Origin: an uncultured Paracoccaceae bacterium
GTDB lineage: Bacteria; Pseudomonadota; Alphaproteobacteria; Rhodobacterales; Rhodobacteraceae
Direction of reading: 5' to 3'
Assembly (NCBI GenBank): GCA_938092015.1
Contig: CALKOT010000088.1
Coordinates: 1 to 64,000 of the forward strand
DNA length: 64,000 nucleotides
Position numbers and translations under genes: made by a program. Under the pieces are notes generated by a model. It was not told where the DNA came from. It saw only the letters and a list, made by a program, of their open reading frames with translations, and made no database searches. Shown here piece after piece: positions 51,813-61,232 of this stretch; position 1 is the stretch's first letter, and each line of letters starts with the position of its first letter.

Positions 51813-53423
51813 TCAGACCCTCAGCGCGACACCATCATGGCCCGGATCGGCGCCGCCTGACAACGTTTGCTCGTCAATCCGTATCCCATGCACCGCCGCG
51901 ATACCGAAGGTGAGGGGGGATCGGATGATCTCGTATCCTTCAGCCTGCAGCGGCTCAACCAGATAGCCGGGGATGCGGTTGGTGATGTCGATGGCGTCTG
52001 AAGTCGCCGAGAATCGCGGGGCTGATACCGCCCGGTCCATCGGCATATCGAAATCGATCACGTTCAGAAGGGCATGGAGAACCCCCATGGCGATCTGGGT
52101 GCCCCCCGGCGCGCCCAGCACGACGCGCGGCTGGCCATCGCGGAACACCATGGTCGGGCAAAGAGACGAGAACCGCGATTTACCCGGCGCAATGGACCCC
52201 GCGCGGCCCGGACGCGGATCAAAGACGCCCATGCAGCCATTGAACATGAACCCCAACCCGTCAGTGATGACGCCTGACGGCATGCCCAGCGAGTGGGTCA
52301 TGGTCACGCACATGCCGTTCTTATCGACGACTGCGACATGGGTCGTATCCTTCGATTCCGGCAGGCCAAGGCGCGTGACGCTCATCTTCTCGCCGCCGCG
52401 AATACGGTCAGCGATGCCAGCGGCGTAGTCCTTTGAAGTCAGAAAATCAGGAATATCGACAAAGGCCGGATCGCCGACATGCATGTCCTTGTCCGATGTC
52501 GCAGCCTTCATCGCCTCAGCCACGGTGCGGATATAGTCGGTCGTGTTGTGGCCCATCGCCGACAGATCGAAGTTTTCGAGAATGTTCAGCATCTCAACCA
52601 ACATGATCCCACCGCCCGGCGGGTGGTTTGTCGCAATGTCATTGTCGCGATAGCTGCCGCGCAGCGGGTCCGTGCGCGTGGTGCGATAACTCGCCAAATC
52701 CTTGGCCGACAAAAGACCGCCATTGGCGCGAAAATCCTCGTCGATACGCTGGGCGATTTCTCCAGTATAGAAGGCATCCGCGCCCTCTTTGGCGATAAGT
52801 GCGAGGGTGCGCGCCATGTCCGGGTTGGCGACATGCGCCCCGATCCCCTTGGCTGAACCATCGGGGTTCAGAAATGCAGAGCGGCCCGTTTTCGAGAATG
52901 CGCAACGATCGACGTTTGAGACCCGGCCCAGATCAGCGCCAAAGGTCCACCAGAAGTTCACATGCGGGCGGATGATGAACCCAGCCTCCGCCTGCGCCAC
53001 GGCAGGGGCGACGATGTCCGACCAGTCCATCGTGCCGAATTCTGTCGAGGCTTCAAAGTAGGCTTTCAGCGAACCCGGCGTTGTGACGGACTGATAACCA
53101 ATGTCGTTGACGTTGTCCTTCATCACAAAGCCAAAGCCGTCACGGGTTTCACCCTCGAGCCGGTCCAACCACATATCCGGCGTCGCCGCCATGGGTGTCT
53201 TGCCGTGGAAATCGATGCAGGTGTGAACGCCGCGTTTTGGGTCGTAGATCTGGCAGTTGCCAAAGCCGGCAATTCCGCACATCTGCGGATCAACCACGCC
53301 CTGCACCAGTGCGGCGGCCATGGCCGCGTCGACGGCGTTTCCGCCCCGCATCAGAATCCGGGCGCCAGCTTCAGAGGCTTCGGGCTGCGCAGTGACGATC
53401 ATCTGGGTCGGCTGGTCAGGCAT
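51813..53423 (-). CDS. Gamma-glutamyltransferase family protein (paralog 2), no signal peptide
   Basis: MRGGNAVDAAMAAALVQGVVDPQMCGIAGFGNCQIYDPKRG; KDTTHVAVVDKNGMCVTMTHSLGMPSG. Confidence 0.93.
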   Translation of the reverse strand: MPDQPTQMIVTAQPEASEAGARILMRGGNAVDAAMAAALVQGVVDPQMCGIAGFGNCQIYDPKRGVHTCIDFHGKTPMAATPDMWLDRLEGETRDGFGFVMKDNVNDIGYQSVTTPGSLKAYFEASTEFGTMDWSDIVAPAVAQAEAGFIIRPHVNFWWTFGADLGRVSNVDRCAFSKTGRSAFLNPDGSAKGIGAHVANPDMARTLALIAKEGADAFYTGEIAQRIDEDFRANGGLLSAKDLASYRTTRTDPLRGSYRDNDIATNHPPGGGIMLVEMLNILENFDLSAMGHNTTDYIRTVAEAMKAATSDKDMHVGDPAFVDIPDFLTSKDYAAGIADRIRGGEKMSVTRLGLPESKDTTHVAVVDKNGMCVTMTHSLGMPSGVITDGLGFMFNGCMGVFDPRPGRAGSIAPGKSRFSSLCPTMVFRDGQPRVVLGAPGGTQIAMGVLHALLNVIDFDMPMDRAVSAPRFSATSDAIDITNRIPGYLVEPLQAEGYEIIRSPLTFGIAAVHGIRIDEQTLSGGADPGHDGVALRV

Positions 53424-53789
53424 GTGGCTCTCCATCGCAAGATCGCAAAAGTAGACAGGAACCGATCACCTCGGTCCAGTATCAATGAGGCGCCGTGGCG
53501 TTATCCAAACAACCTCTTGAGGCGTCAGCAGAGCATGCGCACACTCTAGAAACTTGAGTAGCGAACGATGCGATACTTGTCGAAACCAGCATGAACAGCA
53601 GGACAAAAAGCTCTCCAACCACCACTGTTCAGGTCAGCATTGCTCAAGGTAAACACGTCGATGATCTCATCGCCTGACCTACTGGCGCGGGATAGCTTTG
53701 AACGCTGTTGAAAGCAGCTCTGAGGCCGTTCAGATCATGCAATACGCGGCCAGAACACAGACTCTTTCGCTTCGGCTCCTGCCGCAACG

Positions 53790-54269
53790 TCAGATGTTTA
53801 GGCGCAATGAAGACTTGGTTCGATCCATGGCGACAAAGGTTCGAAACTTCTTAATGTTCGCGTTTGGAAAGAACATTCGCTGCGTCAGGTCTTCGTATTC
53901 AGACATGTCGCCGACAATCACGATCAGGATGAAATCAACTTCGCCGGTAACGTAGTAGCATTGCTGAATTTCAGGCGCCTCTTGGAACCCGCGTTTTATC
54001 TCATCAATCCGACCTGCAGTCTCTTCTCTAAGCTCAACCTCGACCACGATAGTAAGCGGCAGTCCGACTGCCTTTGGGTCAATCTGAGCTGCCTGAGAGG
54101 AGATGACACCATCATTTTCCATGCGTTTGACGCGTCGCTGAACGGATGCCGTCGAAAGGTTTACCGCTTCGCCAATCCGGCGCTGCGGCATTGTGCAATC
54201 TTCTTGCAGCAGTTTTAGAATCGCCCGATCAAAGGAATCCAGAGGTTTCGCTGAGTTTTCTCTAGCCAT
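53790..54269 (-). CDS. Lrp/AsnC family transcriptional regulator
   Basis: LDSFDRAILKLLQEDCTMPQRRIGEAVNLSTASVQRRVKRMENDGVI; divergent from diaminopropionate ammonia-lyase. Confidence 0.92.
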   Translation of the reverse strand: MARENSAKPLDSFDRAILKLLQEDCTMPQRRIGEAVNLSTASVQRRVKRMENDGVISSQAAQIDPKAVGLPLTIVVEVELREETAGRIDEIKRGFQEAPEIQQCYYVTGEVDFILIVIVGDMSEYEDLTQRMFFPNANIKKFRTFVAMDRTKSSLRLNI

Positions 54270-54324
54270 GCAGCCCCTATGCAAAAAATTCTCGCAAACA
54301 ACCAGAAATAAGGGGTCAAAACTC

Positions 54325-55560
54325 ATGCCGAGTGAAGCAGATTTGCGAAGACTTGAAGAAAAGGCCCAAAAAATGTTCGCGCCGTATGAATCCGCAAATA
54401 CCGACTTTCTCGCTGCTCAGCCGGCGTTTGGATCTCCTATAGATGAAACCCTGACACGCGATGGTTTCAACAAAGCTGAAGCTGAAATCATGACCTGGGA
54501 TGGATATCAGCCATCGCCTTTGCTGTCCCTCACAGGTCTTGCCAAAAAGCTGAACCTTCAAACGATCTACTACAAAGATGAAGGCCCCCGCTTTGGCCTC
54601 GGCAGTTTTAAGGCGCTTGGCGGGGCCTATGCTGTCCTTTGGGTTTTGCAACGCGAATTGTCTAATGCGGAAGGGCGCGCCATTTCCATTGAGGCAATAA
54701 GGAACGGCGATTTCGCGGCTGAGATATCTGAGATGACAATCATATCTGCAACCGATGGCAATCATGGCCGTTCAGTCGCCTGGGGCGCAAAGCGGTTTGG
54801 CGCAGCTTGCAGAATTTACATTCATGCAGAGGTCAGCGCCTTTCGCGCGGACGCGTTGCGCGAACTGGGCGCTGACGTCATTCGGGTCGATGGCGACTAT
54901 GACGCGACCGTTGCGCAAACCCGCGTCGATGCTGAAGATCACGGCTGGTTGGTCGTATCCGATACGTCCTGGCCGGGGTATAGCCAAGCGCCGCTTGATG
55001 TGATGGCCGGCTATGGCCTTATGGCGCGCGAGATCGTGCGTGAGCTACCGGAACCGCCAACGCATGTATTCCTGCAAGGCGGCGTGGGCGGGTTTGCTGC
55101 GGCTATCATCGCTGTGTTCCATCAGGAATGGGGAAGCGCCGCGCCCCGAAGCATCATCGTCGAGCCTGAACTTGCCCCATGCCTGTTCGCCAGCGCCAAG
55201 GCGAACAAGTTGACCGCAGTGGAAATTCAGGAAGAAACGCTGATGGCGGGGCTGTCATGTGGTGAACCATCTGCGCTTGCCTGGAACGTCCTTGCAGAGG
55301 CTGCGCATGGTTTCATGACCATCCCTGAAGATCTGGTCGCGCCCACCGTTCGTTTGCTCGGACGAGGGCAAACTGGTGATGCCTGCATTGAAGCCGGTGA
55401 AAGCGCTGTCGCCGGCCTGATTGGTGCGATGTGCGGGGCGCTTGAACCAAAGCTACGAGAGGAAATGAAACTGAGTTCGGGATCGAGAGTGACGATCATC
55501 GGCTCAGAAGGCGTCACCGATCCGAGCGTTTACCAGAAAATCATGGACGGCGATCTTTGA
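54325..55560 (+). CDS. Diaminopropionate ammonia-lyase (PLP-dependent)
   Basis: SLTGLAKKLNLQTIYYKDEGPRFGLGSFKALGGAYAV; ISATDGNHGRSVAWGAKRFGAACRIYIHAEVS; LQGGVGGFAAAI. Confidence 0.93.
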   Translation: MPSEADLRRLEEKAQKMFAPYESANTDFLAAQPAFGSPIDETLTRDGFNKAEAEIMTWDGYQPSPLLSLTGLAKKLNLQTIYYKDEGPRFGLGSFKALGGAYAVLWVLQRELSNAEGRAISIEAIRNGDFAAEISEMTIISATDGNHGRSVAWGAKRFGAACRIYIHAEVSAFRADALRELGADVIRVDGDYDATVAQTRVDAEDHGWLVVSDTSWPGYSQAPLDVMAGYGLMAREIVRELPEPPTHVFLQGGVGGFAAAIIAVFHQEWGSAAPRSIIVEPELAPCLFASAKANKLTAVEIQEETLMAGLSCGEPSALAWNVLAEAAHGFMTIPEDLVAPTVRLLGRGQTGDACIEAGESAVAGLIGAMCGALEPKLREEMKLSSGSRVTIIGSEGVTDPSVYQKIMDGDL

Positions 55561-55591
55561 TCCAGTCTCCGATACGTGGCACGATTTGATC

Positions 55592-56110
55592 ATGCAATCC
55601 GGTTTTCGCGTTCCTTACACTGTCAAAGAAACCCCTGACAAAGGCCGGGGCGTCTTTGCCGAAGCGCCGGTCAATAAGGGCGATATCCTATGGCGCTTTG
55701 TTCCCGGTTAGTACGCCGTTTATGATGAGCGAACGTTTCTTGCGGCGATCAAAGGTATGTCAAAGGCTGACATCGCCTATGAGCTGACACACGCTTTCGG
55801 CATGAAGGAATTTCCCGATTACCTGATCCGGATTAGTGATGATGGCGTTCTGATCAACCATGCAGACGATGCGAACACTGCCACCCAAAGCACGCTTTCC
55901 GACGAACAGCCAGTGTTGGCAGTGGCCCAAACCATTCAGGATGTGACCAAAGCGCTGCTTGGCGATCGATATGCGTTGATTGCCTTACGAGATATCGCTG
56001 CAGGCGAGGAACTAACGAACAACTATGAAATCGAAGTCGCCGATCCGCCGTTTTATCTGACGCTTTGTGACCAGTACGGCGTGGATGAGGACTATCTGGA
56101 AGCCGAATAG
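55592..56110 (+). pseudogene. SET-domain protein interrupted by in-frame TAG at 55709-55711
   Basis: From ATG 55592: MQSGFRVPYTVKETPDKGRGVFAEAPVNKGDILWRFVPG*YAVYDERTFLAAIKGMSKADIAYELTHAFGM...FLINHADDANT-type SET motif (LINHADDANTATQ, AGEELTNNYEI). Single frame except for TAG. Confidence 0.88.
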
Positions 56111-56173
56111 GGCGCGCCGAAGCGCACCCTTTATGGACTTGTTGTATCAAGCGGCTTTTGCTGGGCCGCCCTT

Positions 56174-56581
56174 TCATTGCATCGAGTTGAGCCCGAAAAT
56201 GTTGCCTTCGGTGTCCTGGCACGGTGCGACCCAGCCAAATTCCCCGATTGAGAATTTCGGGCGAATGACCTGCCCGCCTGCATCGGCGACACGGGCTGCG
56301 TTCACGGCGCAATCCTCAGCCATGAAATAGATCACGGTGCCGCCCGGCCCGGGTCGGGCATGGTCTGATTTCGACAGTGCGCCGCCAGCGCCATACTGGC
56401 TCATATCCGCAGGAAAACTCATCATTTGGGTTTCGCCAGTTGGGTCGCCCATGGCTTCGAGCGTACAACCGAGGACGGTCTGGTAAAATTCCACCGCCCG
56501 GTCCAGCTGGTCTACGTAGATATCAAACCATCCAACTGCGTTCATTTTGGTCATGTTCGTCTTCATCATATTGTCTTTCAT
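56174..56581 (-). CDS. VOC/glyoxalase family protein
   Basis: NAVGWFDIYVDQLDRAVEFYQTVLGCTLEAMGDP...CQDTEGNIFGLNSMQ. Confidence 0.93.
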   Translation of the reverse strand: MKDNMMKTNMTKMNAVGWFDIYVDQLDRAVEFYQTVLGCTLEAMGDPTGETQMMSFPADMSQYGAGGALSKSDHARPGPGGTVIYFMAEDCAVNAARVADAGGQVIRPKFSIGEFGWVAPCQDTEGNIFGLNSMQ

Positions 56582-56623
56582 GACGGGTGGATACCAAGCA
56601 GCTACCGCCCGGTATTGTAGATT

Positions 56624-57358
56624 TCAGACATCGAATTTTTTTGCGTATCTTCCTGGCGTATAGCCGGTCGCCTTTTTGAACGAATGGATGAAATGGGATT
56701 GGTCAGCATAGATTAGCGACGGTTCATCCTTCAGCGCCTGCTGCAGACGCAGCACTTTCAAAAAGTCATGCGGGGCAAAACCCGTGGTGCGTTTCAGCGT
56801 GCGCTGAAGCTGCCGTGCCGAAAGTGCTGCGACATCGGCCATATCCGCGACTGAATAGATACCATCGAGGTTTTCAAAGATCTTCTCGGTGACCGGGTTC
56901 GCCACCACGAATTCCCGTTCGACAAGCCAATCGGCGAATGACGTCAGAACCGCTTGCTTGTCGTCAAAGCTAAGATCGTCAAGTTGGCGATTGATGTCGA
57001 TCAGAGGCAAGTCGCCCGCATAGGCCGCATCAACCTGACCATAAGCGACGCCATCGCCCTGCCACACGCCGGGCAGGAAACGGATATTCACAAAGTGGAA
57101 AGACCGACCAAGGTTCAGTTCTTCAGACGATGCGCTGAGCTTTGTCACGCCCGTAATTTCCGGGCTTTGCTGATCGAAAACGGCATAGGTACAGGCGTCC
57201 GGCAGGGCGTGAAAGCGATAGTCTTCGCTTAGTAACGGATCGGTTCGAAGCTCAAGAAACCGATGGACAACGCCGCGCAGGTGCGCTGGTGGCTCAGCCT
57301 CCGAAAACTGAACAGATGGAACAGCCCTGTCTTTTGCATTGCCTTTGGGGTTGTACAT
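56624..57358 (-). CDS. AraC family transcriptional regulator
   Basis: C-terminal HTH VADMADVAALSARQLQRTLKRTTGFAPHDFLKVLRLQQAL...DQSHFIHSFKKATGYTPGRYAKKF. Confidence 0.92.
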   Translation of the reverse strand: MYNPKGNAKDRAVPSVQFSEAEPPAHLRGVVHRFLELRTDPLLSEDYRFHALPDACTYAVFDQQSPEITGVTKLSASSEELNLGRSFHFVNIRFLPGVWQGDGVAYGQVDAAYAGDLPLIDINRQLDDLSFDDKQAVLTSFADWLVEREFVVANPVTEKIFENLDGIYSVADMADVAALSARQLQRTLKRTTGFAPHDFLKVLRLQQALKDEPSLIYADQSHFIHSFKKATGYTPGRYAKKFDV

Positions 57359-57427
57359 ATACGCTGTTCTTTGGGCGTTGAGCTATCTAGGTTCTATCGT
57401 CAGGGTGGCTGTCGCCCATGCACACGA

Positions 57428-58456
57428 TCACCCCCTCATAAGACTTTTCTTCAGCCCGGCGATCAACGCCTCGCCCGATGCGGGCGTCACATCTAGATGG
57501 GTGACGACGCGAATGCGTTTTGGTCCAAACGCGCCCGCAATAACGCCGTCATCGTACAGCTGGCTGACGACCTCAGCCGCAGTCGGGGCGGCATCGCTCA
57601 GATCAAAGATCACGATGTTCGTTTCAACCGGCATAACACTATCTACCAGGTCCAGCGCAGCGATCTCGGCGCCCAGAGCACTGGCCAGCGCATGATCATC
57701 CGCAAGCCGATCCACATGATGATCCAGCGCATGAAGGCACATCGACGCGACAATGCCGGACTGGCGCATCGCGCCGCCGAACTGTTGTTTCAGGCGCCAG
57801 GCCCGCTGAATGAACTCATCTGACCCTGCCAGCACAGCGCCGACAGGCGCGCCAAGCCCTTTGGTGAAATCGATCCAGACGCTGTCGAAATTGGCCGAAA
57901 ACTCATCAGCGCCAACGCCGGATTTGACCACCGCGTTCATCAATCGGGCGCCGTCCATATGCGTCGCCAGACCCGCGTCCTTTGCAGTCGCCGCCACGGC
58001 GTTCACTTGGGCGGACGGCCAAACTGCACCGCCGCCCATATTCGCCGTCTGCTCAGCGCATAACAGCGCGCTTTTCGGGGCGTAGCGCGACGCCGGGCGG
58101 ATCGCGTCGGCGACTTGTTCGGGCGTGAATATGCCATTCTGTCCTGCCAGCGACTTTATCATCACACTGCTAAGCGCCGCCGGAGCGCCGGTTTCAAAGT
58201 TGATGATGTGGCAGGATTGGTCGCACATAATCTCGTCCCCGGGCGAAGTATGCGCCCTGATCGCGATCTCGTTGCACATCGATCCCGATGGCAGGAACAG
58301 TCCAGCTTCTTTCCCGAGAAGGTCTGCGACGCGCCGGCTCAATTCGTTCGTTGTTGGGTCCTCGCCCTTCTGCTCATCCCCAACCTCACAGTCCAGGACG
58401 ACCCTGCGCATCGCCTCAGTTGGTTTCGTCTTTGTGTCTGAATAGAAATCGTGCAC
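57428..58456 (-). CDS. Low-specificity L-threonine aldolase family protein
   Basis: DFYSDTKTKPTEAMRRVVLDCEVGDEQKGEDPTTNELSRRVADLLGKEAGLFLPSGSMCNEIAIRAHTSPGDEI; HMDGARLMNAVV. Confidence 0.93.
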   Translation of the reverse strand: MHDFYSDTKTKPTEAMRRVVLDCEVGDEQKGEDPTTNELSRRVADLLGKEAGLFLPSGSMCNEIAIRAHTSPGDEIMCDQSCHIINFETGAPAALSSVMIKSLAGQNGIFTPEQVADAIRPASRYAPKSALLCAEQTANMGGGAVWPSAQVNAVAATAKDAGLATHMDGARLMNAVVKSGVGADEFSANFDSVWIDFTKGLGAPVGAVLAGSDEFIQRAWRLKQQFGGAMRQSGIVASMCLHALDHHVDRLADDHALASALGAEIAALDLVDSVMPVETNIVIFDLSDAAPTAAEVVSQLYDDGVIAGAFGPKRIRVVTHLDVTPASGEALIAGLKKSLMRG

Positions 58457-58531
58457 CGTTATCGCCTTTATCGGGGTATGAGCTGATTTAAGGTCACATT
58501 GGACACCACTATGATGAAAAGCAATTGGCCG

Positions 58532-59467
58532 TCAGCCTGGCCGCGCCTCGCACCTGGCGACATCAACAACCCAATCAGCAAAAGCCTGTGCTTCTGGCCG
58601 CAATTCACCAGCGTCGCTTAGCAAAAGATCATAACCGATCCCGGTTGATCTGGCGCTGTCGGCAAAGGGGCGCACCAGCAGGCCCGCATCAAACGGATCG
58701 CGCAGGATTGGCCAGCTGGCAAGGATCACCCCCTGGCCGGATGTCGCCGCCTGCACCGCCAGACCATAGTCGCTGAACCTGAGGCCTTTTGTTGGGTCGA
58801 TCCCTTCAACCCCCGTCAGCCGCGCCCATTCGGACCAGTTGAACCAGCGCCTTGTTTCATTCGCCCAGGGCAATGCGGACATATCCCAGTGAATCAATGG
58901 CGCGTCAGCTAACTGATCCAACGACGTCAGGGCTGGCAGGCCTGCGGCCAGCGAAGGGCTGCAGGCCGGAAAGACCAGATCATCGAACAAGCGCTGCTGG
59001 GGCCGTCCGTCTTTCGCTGCTACGCCATAGCGGATCGCGATATCAACGTCGCTGCGCGCAAGATCGACAATCTGTTGTGAGCTGTCGATCAAAACGCTGA
59101 TCCCGGGGTGTAGACTGCGAAACGCCTCAAGGCGCGGCACCAGCCATGTTGTGGCGAAGGACGCCTCAACCGTCACGATCACGCGCGTCGGGTCGGCAGG
59201 CGCACGCATCCTGCGCACCGCGTCCTCCATATGACGAATGGCGAGGCTAAGATCGCCCTGCCCTGCCTGCGCTGCATCCGTCAGCGCCAGACCCCGGCCT
59301 TGCCTGACGACAAGTCGGGCGCCCAAAGCGTCTTCCAGTTTGGCGACCAGTTGTTTGACAGCAGCAGGGGTCACCGCCAGTTCTACCGCCGCATCGCGAT
59401 AGCTGAGATGCCGCGCGACAGCCTCAAAGGCGCGGAGGGCGTTCAGGGAAGGAAGCCATTCAGACAT
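58532..59467 (-). CDS. LysR family transcriptional regulator (GcvA-like)
   Basis: LPSLNALRAFEAVARHLSYRDAAVELAVTPAAVKQLVAKLEDALGARLVVRQGRGLALTDA. Confidence 0.94.
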   Translation of the reverse strand: MSEWLPSLNALRAFEAVARHLSYRDAAVELAVTPAAVKQLVAKLEDALGARLVVRQGRGLALTDAAQAGQGDLSLAIRHMEDAVRRMRAPADPTRVIVTVEASFATTWLVPRLEAFRSLHPGISVLIDSSQQIVDLARSDVDIAIRYGVAAKDGRPQQRLFDDLVFPACSPSLAAGLPALTSLDQLADAPLIHWDMSALPWANETRRWFNWSEWARLTGVEGIDPTKGLRFSDYGLAVQAATSGQGVILASWPILRDPFDAGLLVRPFADSARSTGIGYDLLLSDAGELRPEAQAFADWVVDVARCEARPG

Positions 59468-59579
59468 AAAGTTAGTTTTTCTAAATTATACGCTCAGATC
59501 AAATGGTTTTCGTACCAGCAATAACTCCGCTACCTTCGCAGCAGGTAAGTGCAAAACTAAACAACGAAGGAATAGCAAC

Positions 59580-60752
59580 ATGCGTGGAAGCGACGGAAAA
59601 ACCAGAAGTGTGGTGACAGATCTGCCGGGCGCCGGATGGGATTATTCGATCACGCGCCATCCCTACCACGAACACGAGCGCCCCAAAGGCGCGCATTACT
59701 GTGTTTATAATCGCCGCCTGATGGCAGTTTGTTTTGATGATCATTCGACCGAGGAAGGGTATTGGCGTCTTCGCCGTCAGGCCACCGTTTTGCACACTGG
59801 TGAATTCCCATTGGAGTTTCGCGGCCCGGACGCAGAACGCCTGCTCGACAAGCTGTTCACCAAAGACATCACCAAAGCGAAAGTGATGCGCTGCGGCTAC
59901 GGTCTGGCCTGCTACCATGACGGCGGACTGATCGTTGATGGCGTGTTCCTGCGACTGGCCGAAGACCGGTTCTGGTACGCGCAGGCTGATGGCGATTTTT
60001 ACAGCTGGGCGCGGGCGCACGCCGTGGGCATGGATGTAGAGATTGTCGATCCAAACGTCTTTGTCAGCCAGATCCAGGGCCCGAACGCCCTGAAAATCCT
60101 TGAAGCGGCGGCAGGCGGTTTGCCCGAGAAATTCACCTACTTTGCCGTCGCCCGTGTGAATTTCGGCGGACAAGAAGTCGTCATTTCACGCACAGGCTAC
60201 ACCAATGAACTGGGGTTTGAGTTCTATATCGAACCACACCACGACGCTGACGCCCTTTGGGCGCATCTGCAAAAGGCGGGCGAAGATCATGGGTTAGAGA
60301 TCTTTGGTTTGGACGCGATGAACATTCGCCGGATTGAAGCGGGCATTCAGAATGCAGGCTCTGACTTTGATATGACGACAAACCCTTATGAGGTTGGGCT
60401 GGGCCGGTTTGTTGATGAGGATAAGGTCGACTTTATTGGCAAGGCGGCGCTTGCGACGGCGCCTCGTGGACGCCGCCATTGGGGCGTTTCCTGCGCCGGT
60501 GAACCACTGATCGCTGGAGAAGTTCATGTTGACGGCGCCAAGGTCGGCCATGTCACTGCGGGCGCGATGTCGCCCTACCTGAAACATGGCGTTGGCTATC
60601 TGTTGCTGGATCAGGCGGGGCTGGGCGAAGGTGCAGCTGTAATGGTCCGCTGCAAAGACGGCTCAATGCAGACAGGCGAACTGCTGGAACCGCCGTTCTA
60701 TGACAAGGCGTGCGAAATCCCTCGTGGCAAACTGGTCGACGTGCCTGATTGA
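59580..60752 (+). CDS. GcvT/aminomethyltransferase superfamily protein, possibly DmdA-like
   Basis: RFWYAQADGDFYSWARAHAVGMDVEIVDPNVFVSQIQGPNALKIL; VVISRTGYTNELGFEFYI; GLDAMNIRRIEAGI. Divergent LysR upstream. Confidence 0.85.
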   Translation: MRGSDGKTRSVVTDLPGAGWDYSITRHPYHEHERPKGAHYCVYNRRLMAVCFDDHSTEEGYWRLRRQATVLHTGEFPLEFRGPDAERLLDKLFTKDITKAKVMRCGYGLACYHDGGLIVDGVFLRLAEDRFWYAQADGDFYSWARAHAVGMDVEIVDPNVFVSQIQGPNALKILEAAAGGLPEKFTYFAVARVNFGGQEVVISRTGYTNELGFEFYIEPHHDADALWAHLQKAGEDHGLEIFGLDAMNIRRIEAGIQNAGSDFDMTTNPYEVGLGRFVDEDKVDFIGKAALATAPRGRRHWGVSCAGEPLIAGEVHVDGAKVGHVTAGAMSPYLKHGVGYLLLDQAGLGEGAAVMVRCKDGSMQTGELLEPPFYDKACEIPRGKLVDVPD

Positions 60753-60824
60753 TCCTGACGTGATCTGTCAGCAGATGGCAGGTGCGGTGATTGTTTAAAG
60801 CCTGCCTGCGTGTAGGCTGAAATC

Positions 60825-61232
60825 ACGACAAAGAACCCTTTCCCCGATGTCGCTGTTGAAACGGCTTTCGATGCTTTCCCTGACGAAGCGCGCGCCAGCC
60901 TGATGGAGATCCGCGATCTGATCTTCGATGTCGCCAATGCGACCGAGGGCGTTGGTGCGTTGCAAGGGACTTTGAAATGGGGCCAGCCATCGTATCTGAA
61001 GCCGGAAACGAAGTCCGGCTCAACCATCCGCCTTGGCGTTTCCAAGGATGGCGGCGTCGCGTTGTATGCACATTGTCAGACGACGATCATATCAGATTTT
61101 CGTGGGCTGTTTCCTGACGAGTTTTCCTATGAAGGTAACCGCGCCGTCAGGTTCGCTGAAGGCGATGACATCAAGCCAGACGCACTGTCACTGCTGATCA
61201 AAAGCGCGCTGACCTATCACACCAAAGCCTAA
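60825..61232 (+). CDS. DUF1801 domain protein with apparent ACG start (no ATG/GTG/TTG after upstream in-frame TAG)
   Basis: ACG ACA AAG AAC CCT TTC... = (M)TKNPFPDVAVETAFDAFPDEARASLMEIRDLIFDVANATEGVGALQGTLKWGQPSYLKPETKSGSTIRLG. Confidence 0.7.
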   Translation, partial: TTKNPFPDVAVETAFDAFPDEARASLMEIRDLIFDVANATEGVGALQGTLKWGQPSYLKPETKSGSTIRLGVSKDGGVALYAHCQTTIISDFRGLFPDEFSYEGNRAVRFAEGDDIKPDALSLLIKSALTYHTKA

